Source: Symbiodinium natans (taxonomy: Eukaryota; Sar; Dinophyceae; Suessiales; Symbiodiniaceae). From it: 64,000 bases of DNA. Shown piece by piece: positions 11,701 to 20,200 of this stretch (its first letter is position 1; the number at the start of each line of letters is the position of its first letter). The stretch covers positions 186,001 to 250,000 of the forward strand of contig CAJNDS010002346.1 in the NCBI GenBank assembly GCA_905221605.1. The letters run 5' to 3'. The notes under the pieces are model-generated. The model was not told the DNA's origin, did not search any database, and saw only the letters and a list, made by a program, of their open reading frames with translations. The position numbers were made by a program, and so were the translations under genes.

Positions 11701-14700
11701 TAGTACGGCACCCTTTAAGAAGGACCCCCCCAAAGAAGACCCCTAAACCCTAAACCCGAAACCCTAAACCCTAGATCCCCCAATTCAGAAAACTACCCAT
11801 GTAGAGTACGGGTTCAAGATCAAGGATCGGCCTCGCTCAGGTTCGCTGTGCGCATCCGCTCTAAGGGAAACCTAGGGTTTCCCTAAACCCTAAACCCTAA
11901 ACCCTACATCCACATGAAGGTCCCACATGGTCGGAAACCGCCAACCCAGTCTGGCGACTCTTTGGAGCGAGGGTGGCCCTCTGCTAGCGCAGGACCAAGT
12001 TGCGCCGGTGCTGTAGGCCCAAGAGGGCTTTGTTCAGGTTTGGGGGTTAGGGTATAGGGTTCAGGGTTCAGGGTTTAGGGTTTAGGGATTGCAAGGGGTT
12101 AGGGTTTAGGATTTGGTATTTGGGATCCGGAATCCTGAGCTCCAATTCGACTCCCTGATCGGCGAGGTCCCTCCGTTTAAGGTTTAGGGCGTAGGGTCGA
12201 GGGTTTAGGGTTTGGGGTTTAGGGTTACATAGGGGTTTGGGGTTTGCCAGGAGTTTATAGTTGGGAGGTTAAGGTTTCAGGCCTAGGGTTTAGGCTTTGG
12301 GGCTCAGGGTTCGGGTTCAAGGTTTTAAGGATTGCGGTTTCAGGCAGTCCTGCCAAAATCGCCCAGGTCAGGGCATCTGCGATTTGTTTCCTGCTCGAAG
12401 CTTGTGCCACCAAGATGGTTTTACCTCGGAGGTAAAGAGGTAAGTTGAAAAGGGTGCCCTTCTTGGTGTAAAAGGGGCCTACGAAATAACCGAAGCCCTG
12501 AAGAACCCAAACCCTAAAACATGGGAATAAGGGCCCAGCGAAAAGAGAGACAAAAAGAGGAGGGTTCAGCCTCACTGTCTGTCCTGGACAGGCCAACGGA
12601 TATTGGTACTCGCAAAAGGGATGGCCGCACTCAGACCACGTTTAGTCCTTTGCCCCGGCCAGAAAGAAATTCCTGCTCCGCTCAGTTCGGGTTTCTGGAA
12701 GCCCCCGCCTAGGCCCTTCGGGCCCAGAGCCCCCCGGGCCTACCCTCCTAGGCCCCCCAACTGCCGCATCCGGGCTTGAGGCCCTTCTTCTGCGGCCTTT
12801 CACAGGGGACCTGAAACCAGTAGGCAGGCAACTCGCAAGAAACGCTTCAATAGGCATCGCGCCCTGACATGTTGAAGGCCCGAAAAGGGCCGAGGCTACC
12901 CCGAACCGCAGCTTGAGCCCTAGCCCTGCAACTTCAACAATAGAAATATGCATTGGCGGAAAAAAATCAAAGGGTTTCCCTGACCTTCAAGTAAATAAGG
13001 GCCTCTACGGGCCCTGACACGCCGAAGGCCCGAAACGGGCCGAGGCTACCCCCAACCCCAGCTTAAACCCGAGCACCGCAACTTTCAAAAAACAGAAACA
13101 AACATCGGTGCATAAGCAAGTCAACTCAATAAACCCTAAACCCCCTAAGGGTCCACGTACCTCATTATTATGTACTTGGGCCCCAAAGTCCCTATATAGG
13201 AGGTCCCTTAAGGCCCAAGTATTCCCTATTTAGGTACATGGACCTTTAGGGCCCTAATAGAGTATAGTTTGGGTGGCCGGGGTGGGTTGACGGGCACCGC
13301 GAGCGCCCCGGCGTGTTTCACACCCTCCCCTGACACACCCTAAGGCCTAAACCCTAAACCCTGAACCCTGAACCCTAAACCCTAAACCCTAAACCCTAAA
13401 CCCTAAACCTAGGAAAGGAAACTGAATCACGCCAAGGCTGCCCTCTTCGTGAGCTCGGTAGGCTTCATAGCCACACCAGAGCCTAACCGTAGGATGGGCC
13501 ATTTTGAGTGCCTTCAAATCCCCCCCAGAATCAGCCCTAGAGGGTTGAGGGTTGAGGGTCTAGGGTTTAGAGTTTAGGGTTTAGGGTTCGGGGTTGTGGG
13601 GTGGAGGAGCCCACCCTGGGTATCCACAGAAGCATCATTCGCGCTCTAGCCGGAAGGCTTGCTGGCGTCTTCCTGCTGAGCCCTGAGCACTTATTGAAAA
13701 CCCCGAAAGACCCCCGATAATACATCCTGCCTGTACAAAACGCACCAAAGCCCCGAAGGGTTTAGGGTTCAGGGTTTCCACAACTAACTACAAGGGAGGT
13801 GCGCCGTCAACATGATAAAGCCTGCCGCCAGAGTGCCAGGATGGGCTGCTGTACCCTCTGGCACATGGCAAAAAGGCCCTGTAAAGGGTTGAGTATGGGC
13901 ACTATAAGGCCTAATCGCCCATCCTGGCATCTAAGCATGCAGAGTGTGCCATGGTCGATGGCCCGCCCTCAGGGGTGGACCCCGAACGAGCCAGGTGCTC
14001 CAGGCCCATCCCCGGACAAAAAACAAAAAATGCAGGGTTTTGGCCCTGGCTTCCCAGCGCTTTGGGATGGCCCTAAACTCTAGGGCAACCAAAGGCCCCC
14101 CCGCCTTGTGTAAATGCTGCAATGGCGGTTCGGCACGACGAGGACGTACTTCGAGACCCGGAGTGCCAGCGCAAACGGGGAGCTGCTGGGAGACTGCAGC
14201 AGGGCACCGATGTCCAAGTTCCTTAATTTTAGCTGGTCCAGCGCTAGGGATCGGACCGTACTTAGGGTTGCGTTTAGGGTTTAGGGTTTAGGGTTTAGGG
14301 TTTAGGGTTTAGGGTTTCGGGTTTCGGGATTAGGGTTTAGGGTTGCTCATAGGGCATGGGGAACGAACCCAACTTGTTGGTAGGATTTGGGAATACCAAG
14401 GAAACTGCACGTTCATCTACTGGACATGTGCTACTGAGGTTCCTAGACCCAAGAGAGTTCAACCTAGGAACGAAATAGGTGTTTTTTTTTCATAAAGGAA
14501 CCTAAACACTAAAAAGGGAACACAAGCCGACTCTGGGTCCGAGGTTCTGTGGGTTGGCCAGCATGCAGCACCAGGCGTGTCTTGCTCGCGTGGGCCAGGA
14601 GTGCAGCACCTTTGCCAGGAACTCGAACACACCCTCCTGCCAGGCATGGCTGATGAACACATCGCAGTCCAATCCTTCGTTGGCTTCAAAAGGAACTTCA

Positions 14701-14985
14701 GCCAAGTTATAGTGTGGAAGGGTGTAAAAAAAGATTTCCTATTCTGACAAGCATGCGATGGTTTCCTTCTCATGGCGACTGAAGCTTCAAGTTTCCTAAG
14801 CCCTAGACCTTACACCTTAAACCCGAAGACCAAGACCCTAACCCTTAAGTTAACAGCAGCCCAGAAGCCGTTCGGGTGCCTCATCAGAGCCCAGCTCACT
14901 TTGCCAGCCTGCTCCGTCACCGGCATGATGTGCTGTTCAGTCACCGTGTAGATGCTGGGCCCATAGAGCTCGTCAAAACCTAACG

Positions 14986-15022
<37 letters not shown>

Positions 15023-15099
15023 GGTTGGGGGTTGAGGGTTCGAGAATCAGACTGGGGGCCAATGATGCGAGAAGGAAGCACCTAACAAAGAAATGAGGA

Positions 15100-15141
<42 letters not shown>

Positions 15142-15142
15142 A

Positions 15143-15194
<52 letters not shown>

Positions 15195-15195
15195 G

Positions 15196-15255
<60 letters not shown>

Positions 15256-16171
15256 CACTACTAAAACTACCACTACTACCACCACCACCACCACTACCAC
15301 CTAAAAAAGAAATGAGGATACTACCGGGCATCCAAGAAGCACTCCCTCTCCTCTTCGCAGCCCTTGGGTCGAATCTCGCCAGCCTGGATGGCCATCCGCA
15401 CCTCTCGACGCCTTACTTGAAGGTTCATGGTACTTACTAACCAAATATAACTGTACTTATAACCCTACTTATACTACCCCTAAAGGGCCTTATAGGGGTT
15501 ATCCCACTTAGAAGTAGGGTTATAAGCCCAGTAATAATTGGTTAGTAAGTACCATGAACCTCCAAGTACTTGCTGACTTCATAAAGCCCCCCCTGCCCTT
15601 AATTGGTGTCCCTTGTTATATAGCCCTTATCTTAGTTGCTGAGTTCATAAAGCCCCTCTGCCCTTAACTTGTGTCGCTTGTTACAACCCTTGCCTTACTT
15701 GCTGACTTCATAAAGCCCCCCCCTGCCCTGAACTTGTGTCCCTTGTTATGTAACCCTTATCTTAGTTGCTGAGTTCATAGGCCCCCCCAAAAAAGTGCAC
15801 ACTTTCAGTTCTATAGGAGATTCTATTCTCCCAACGAGTGTACAGTGTACTCACTCAGCAACTAAGACGCAGGTACTTCAGGTCCGCGCGGGTCACGCAC
15901 CAGCGGTCGGGTGAGACAGACCTGGGATGGCGCCTATAAACACCCTCTTTAAACATATATTCCGGACTATGATCCTCTTAACGCGTTAAGGGAATATATA
16001 ACCTGAAGATGATCCTCTAGAACCCATAAAGGGAATATATATATATATAACCTGAAGATGATCCTCTAGAAACCATTAAGGGAATAGCATAAGAGGTCCC
16101 AAAGAGCCAAGAGACTCGTGCAACGCCATGGCCTCCAGTGTCGAGTACCTCCTCCGGGGGCGTGGAGCCAT
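8640..16171 (-). CDS. TIR-like domain / polytopic membrane protein, copy A (12 coding segments)
   Basis: Tandem paralogue of the gene at 23665-17122, same strand and exon order. Segments: 16171-16116, 15921-15871, 15411-15362, 14979-14869, 14674-14548, 14221-14105, 13482-13442, 12424-12350, 11404-10532, 10330-10286, 9918-9874, 8731-8640. Total 1683 nt, 560 residues plus stop. TIR-like motifs fall at the same residue numbers as in copy B (FISHAW 96-101, WCGYE 173-177), and 7-8 membrane segments follow. It carries a private 455-bp intron in exon 2 but lacks the two private introns of copy B. Its introns hold a (TAC)n microsatellite, several MITEs, a ~145-bp local duplication and long CCCTAAA tracts. 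Membrane-anchored signalling role is inferred. Confidence 0.8.
8761..8863. mobile_element. MITE, GGGATGTTCCCCC family
   Basis: Inverted ends GGATGTTCCCCCTTATACTA and the complementary right end, then CCCAAG. Other copies: 25574-25673, 29954-30046 (perfect 16-bp ends), a truncated nested copy at 44101-44189 and a right half at about 54812-54868. Confidence 0.8.
9874..9918 (-). CDS. Copy A exon 10
   Basis: Encodes LLHLFLARGSRLIP, the counterpart of copy B 18509-18465. Confidence 0.55.
10134..10250 (-). repeat. Interstitial telomeric tract (CCCTAAA)16
   Basis: One of the longest near-perfect tracts, in the copy A intron between exons 9 and 10. Confidence 0.95.
10286..10330 (-). CDS. Copy A exon 9
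   Basis: Encodes CLGMRRLAAIPAIGPC. Acceptor AAG|GCCT, GC donor. Confidence 0.6.
10532..11404 (-). CDS. Copy A exon 8, membrane domain
   Basis: 873-nt uninterrupted exon with about seven hydrophobic segments: LWGLLCGAAL, ALLWILALLTLSSVIVM, IGALVCGSLFF, IIILTMAVFFLLQEF, FIAFSTALLALIRLC, RPALLVILC, AVLYLMIGCPLVVVW. A 99-bp internal stretch is almost identical to copy B. Confidence 0.85.
12350..12424 (-). CDS. Copy A exon 7
   Basis: Encodes GKTILVAQASSRKQIADALT, then WAILAG. Donor GACT equals the tetramer after the next acceptor (AG|GACT at 11404). Confidence 0.8.
12869..13110 (+). repeat. ~145-bp local tandem duplication
   Basis: GAAGGCCCGAAAAGGGCCGA and the following sequence at 12869-12955 recur with changes at 13014-13110, in the copy A intron between exons 6 and 7. 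Confidence 0.75.
13148..13243. mobile_element. MITE, AGGGTCCATGTACCT family
   Basis: Ends AGGGTCCACGTACCT and AGGTACATGGACCTT. Others at 42304-42394 and partly at 27550-27620. Confidence 0.75.
13442..13482 (-). CDS. Copy A exon 6, WCGYE motif
   Basis: Encodes RLWCGYEAYRAHEEG, identical in protein to copy B. GC donor. Confidence 0.8.
14105..14221 (-). CDS. Copy A exon 5
   Basis: Encodes NLDIGALLQSPSSSPFALAL, then RVSKYVLVVPNRHCSIYTR. GC donor, GT in copy B. Confidence 0.85.
14548..14674 (-). CDS. Copy A exon 4, FISHAW box
   Basis: Encodes LDCDVFISHAWQEGVFEFLA, to MLANPQ. The GA donor GAAC and the acceptor AG|GAAC at 14221 carry the same tetramer. Confidence 0.85.
14869..14979 (-). CDS. Copy A exon 3
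   Basis: Same 111-nt length as copy B; encodes FDELYGPSIYTVTEQHIMPV and continues to the RHPNG end. The preceding intron contains a poly-G run and the (TAC)n microsatellite. Confidence 0.75.
15093..15298 (+). repeat. (TAC)n microsatellite
   Basis: About 60 triplets with a few variants, in the intron between exons 2 and 3 of copy A. The flank GAAATGAGGATACTAC occurs on both sides. Confidence 0.95.
15362..15411 (-). CDS. Copy A exon 2b
   Basis: Encodes LRREVRMAIQAGEIRPK. Joining 2a to 2b from GC to AG|G gives the same frame as the unbroken exon 2 of copy B. Confidence 0.7.
15412..15866. mobile_element. Introner in copy A exon 2, compound
   Basis: 455-bp insertion absent from copy B. Ends CTTACTTG and CAACTAAG form imperfect inverted repeats, flanked by ACGC at 15408-15411 and 15867-15870. 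Inside are about 3.5 copies of a ~75-bp tandem unit starting CTTA(C/G)TTGCTGA, plus a second element with TIR AGGTTCATGGTACTTA (about 15416-15567). On the coding strand the duplicated tetramer gives a GC donor and the element end gives AAG|G. Confidence 0.8.
15871..15921 (-). CDS. Copy A exon 2a
   Basis: Encodes SVSPDRWCVTRADLKY, then is interrupted by the element at 15412-15866. ACGC (GCGT on the coding strand) is repeated on both sides. Confidence 0.75.
16116..16171 (-). CDS. Copy A exon 1
   Basis: Encodes MAPRPRRRYSTLEAMALHE. GTCT is present at both the donor and the acceptor of the following intron, as in copy B, so this intron predates the duplication. Confidence 0.6.
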
Positions 16172-16532
16172 GCGGCTCACCCTGGAGCTGCCTTTCAGTG
16201 CAGTAGAGGGTCGCCTCGCCTTGAGCGATGCGACTCAGACTGCACGTTCTTGCACTTGAGACACAAATTGCGCCAACCTTCCCTCGGGACTGAAAGGTCC
16301 GCGGCCGTACCCGCCAAAGCTTGATAATGATCGGGGAGGGGGGGGGGGGGGCAGCAGGAAATCACAACAACCCCCCAGCGTGGACCAGAAAACGCCCATC
16401 GATGCAATCGACAACCTTACGCCCCCCAAAAGCACGAAACAGCTCAATCCCCAAACCCTGAACCATGAACTCCGAAGCTTCCAACCCTCAAAAACCCAGG
16501 TCACCGCAACTGAAGCCGCCGATCAAGACTAG

Positions 16533-16747
16533 CGGTGGATCAGTACTATGGTACTTAGAACCAATTATAGCTGTACTTATTAACCATATTGGGGCACTTA
16601 GGGGGCTTATAAGTGGGTTACAAGTACAGTGATAATCAGTTACTAAGTACGCCTACACCCTAAACCCTAAATCTAAACCCTAAAACCTAAACCCTAAACC
16701 CCTAAACCCTAAACCCTAGCCAATAAGAAGTACCATGAACCTCCAAG
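16533..16747. mobile_element. MITE of the same family split by a telomeric tract
   Basis: The right TIR is interrupted at 16651-16727 by CCCTAAA-type repeats; AAGTAC occurs on both sides of the insert. Confidence 0.75.
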
Positions 16748-16959
16748 TAGGAGCCCCCCGAAGTGATCCTAACTCAGCGAACCGCACACTAGCGTTATGG
16801 GCTCACCACAGGTGAAGCTGTTAGGGTTTAGGGTTTAGGGTTTAGGGTTTAGGGTTTAGGGTTTAGAACCCCTTTGTGATTCTTTTTAAGTGCTCCGGCC
16901 CTACGCCTACTCCCGAAACTCACTTCGGTCGGAAAGCTGCTTTTTCAGGCCTCAGGCCA

Positions 16960-17108
16960 TATGGGGGTTTCCGATAATAGAGGTACCCTCTTTGGGGGTC
17001 ACTTTAAGGGGGCTTCTATTCTATTTGGGGTCTGAAAGGGGCACCCCTGGTAGGATTCCTTTAAATGAAGGACCCCAGTAAGGTACCCCCAATGTCGTAA
17101 ACCCCCAT
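16960..17108. mobile_element. MITE, ATGGGGGTTTCCGA family
   Basis: Ends ATATGGGGGTTT and AAACCCCCAT, between the stop of copy B and the start of copy A. A truncated relative lies at 44563-44643. Confidence 0.7.
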
Positions 17109-17121
17109 CTGGGGCAGTGTG

Positions 17122-17207
17122 CTATGGCTCGTCCGCCTCATTCGCTGAAAGCGAGCTGTGAGAACTCGAGTCGCCTGTCGCCTCGGACTCCGCTGTGCCA
17201 CTCCGGC
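17122..17207 (-). CDS. Copy B exon 11b, acidic C-terminus and stop
   Basis: Encodes CRSGTAESEATGDSSSHSSL, then SANEADEP and TAG. Copy A ends SANEAEEG and TAG, with an in-frame length difference. Confidence 0.7.
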
Positions 17208-20200
17208 CTTGGTTAGGGTTTAGGGTTTAGGGTTTAGGGTTTAGGGTTTAGGGTTTAGGGTTTAGGGTTTAGGGTTTAGGGTTTAGGGTACCCTTTTTCG
17301 TGTTGGTTACTTTGTAAGGGAACCTTGACCAAAAACAAAAAGGAAAAGGGCACCACTGGGTTAACCAAGCGGCAACACCGCAGGTCGCCTGAACTTTCAG
17401 AATCCCCTAAACCCTAAACCCTAAACCCTAAAACCCCTAAGCCCTTGAACCGTCAAAGGTGCTAAGGTGCTAGGCCAGAACCAGCCCGAAAGGGGGTTTA
17501 GGGTTTAGGGTTTAGGGTTTAGGGTTTAGAGGGTCACAGTTCTAGCATTCATAGTCATTAGGGGGTTCCAGGCTTAGGAAAAAACCCACCCGCCCAAAGA
17601 ATCCCATAACATTAAGAAAATACAAAATTTTCATCCAAGGACTTGCCTTAATCGACGAAGGACTTGGCTTATTCGACGAAGGACTTGGCTTATTCGACGA
17701 AGGACTTGGCTTATTAGACGAAGGACTTGGCTTATTCGACGAAGGACTTGGCTTATTCGACGAAGGACTTGGCTTATTCGACGAAGGACATGGCTTATTC
17801 GACGAAGGACTTGGCTTATTCGACGAAGGACTTGGCTTATTCGACGAAGGACTTGGCTTATTCGACGAAGGACTTGGCTTATTCGACGAAGGACTTGGCT
17901 TGTTCGACGAAGGACTTGGCTTAAATTCAGTAGGGTTTAAATAAATAAATAAATATATATATATATATGTGAAGAGAGGTTTAGGGTTTAGGGTTTAGGG
18001 GGGTGGGATTTTCGGAAGAGTCTTGCACTTGGCAGCCTAAACCCTTCCAGCATTTCAGATGTCAACGCCCAGCCCCTCAAACAAAAACAAGCCGCAGCCC
18101 GAATCGGAGTCAGTCCCCTGCGACACCAATATACTATATACCCCGACAGCATAGCACCTCCTAACATTTGACTTTCTGAGGGGTTCGGGTTTAGGGTTGA
18201 GGGTTGTAGGTTTAGGAAGTTTAGGATCCGTCCTTACCCCCCATACAAGGTCGCCACATAGGGCTGATGTGAAGGTTTCTCAGCGGATGCGACAGGAGGG
18301 CGAGAGTCATTAGAAGCCTAAAAACCCAAACCCTGGAACCCCTAAACCCCAAACCGTAAATCCTAAGCCGCAAACCCTGAAGCCTGAAATCCTCAACAAC
18401 AAACCCTATAAACCCTAAACCCTCAACCCTAAACCCTAACGCAAGCTCTTTGTGGCCCGGGTGCCTGGGATAAGGCTGCTGCCTCGAGCCAGAAAGAGCT
18501 GCAAGAGACCTTCAGGGAGCTGTTGACTAACTTCAGCTGCAGGCCTCCTACCTTAAGAACCCCCCACAAAACTTTCTTACTTTTGTAGGGTATTACTATG
18601 AATCTCCTTGCCTTTTATAGGTTTCTCTTAGGAACCCCAGAGACCTTCTTAGTTTTGTAGGTTATTACTATACATCCACTTTTATCGGATTCTTGGGCAA
18701 CCTACCGAAAAGCAGGTTTTGGGCTCCTCAGGTAACCTAAGTTGAGAAATTTCAGGGCCGGAACTTCCCCTAAACCCTCAACCCGAAACCCTAGACCCTA
18801 GACCCTAAACCCTACACCCTAACTTCACCCTAACTTCGGGTGGCCCCCTAAGTAAGTTGCGGAGGAAAGAGAGCACCTAAGATTGGGATCGCATACCCCC
18901 CCCCCCCCCCCCCCAAATTCTTCTCTGACCGCTGTTCAGGTTATGTGGACCCTAAGCCCTAAAAGCCTTAAAACCCTCAAACCCGATGCACTGTAGGGTT
19001 TAGGGTTTAGGGTTGAGGGATGATAGGGTTGATAGGAATTTAGGGCTTAATCCTTTGGGGGTTCAATAGCCCCTCCCCCCCCCCCCCAGGGCACCAGGTC
19101 CGATAGCTGGAATCGCTACGAGCCGCCGCATACCGAGGCCTTTGAGCCGCGCGTCTTCGGACTTGTTCCGGCTTTGGGCTTTAGGGTTTGAGGTTTGGGG
19201 TTTAGGGTGTACATCCCAGACCGAAAACCCTCAAAAGACCCTTGGAATTCCTAAACCCTTGCTGGAGTCTTCCGAGGTCTCTTTGAGGGTTTAGGGTTTA
19301 GGGCTTAGTACAAGCGGAAGCCCCCTGGCTATGCTACCTGTAGTTTGGGGACTTATTCCCTATAACACTTCTTACAACACAGAGGGGGCCGCTACCCCTA
19401 CTCGTGCCCTAAACATAGACCTCTGTATGATAATAGGAAGCCTAAACATATGCCTCCGCATGATACCAAGAAGCCCAACAAGGGGGGCCCTCATGTGGGG
19501 GGGGGGGGGGGAGGGGGGCGGAACTAATCTTAAGGAGCGTTTTCTGCGTACAGGCTTTGTCAACTCTGAGGTTTGGGGCGCATCCTCATTCTTGGGTGCA
19601 AGAAAGAGAACATCCTCGCAAAGAAACCTATAAGGGGTCGGGTTTAGGACTTCGGGGGTTTAGGGCCATAGGGTTGGAGGAATTCTGCTTGGGGCTAGGG
19701 GTCTGGGGTTAAGGGTTCAGCAAGTTCCCTGAGCCCCGCGAAGTGCAGATGAGGGGCACGCGAAGAAGAAGATGACGCTGTAGATGGTTGCAGGCAGGGC
19801 AAACCACGCGCGGCTTGGCATCCGCATCTCCGCGGCCCTCGTCTCCCAGAAGACCACGAGGGGGCAGGCGATCATGAGATAGAGAAGAACGAGCTTCGTC
19901 ATCATCTTCAGGATGAAGCATCGTTCATCCACAGGACTCCGGCAGAGTATCACCAGCAGAGCAGGTCGGGAAATGAAGCTGATGAACTGGAGAAGAGTGT
20001 TGTGCCATGCCAGATGGAGGAGGAGAGTGTCAAAGCAAATTCGGATAAGTGTAAGCAGGGTGGTCGTGAAGGCTATGAAGGGAACTGCAACTTCGGCAGA
20101 GCCCGCGTGTTGAATGTCCACACCTTTGCTTGCAACCTGCCGAAGGGTCGGTGACGACATCCCTGCCTTCAGCAAGACATGGATGGCATAGTCCACAGCA

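Noticed and set aside
14459-14773. Continuous 104-codon ORF over the FISHAW region
   Set aside because: It runs in the wrong frame through intron sequence; the TIR-like frame is shifted and bounded by AG|G and GA splice sites.
15047-15440. ORFs rich in Leu, Val or Ser over the TAC repeat
   Set aside because: Translation of a microsatellite inside an intron that copy B lacks.
17727-17924. ORF of repeated AYSTKDL
   Set aside because: Minisatellite unit divisible by three; lies in an intron on the strand opposite to the gene.
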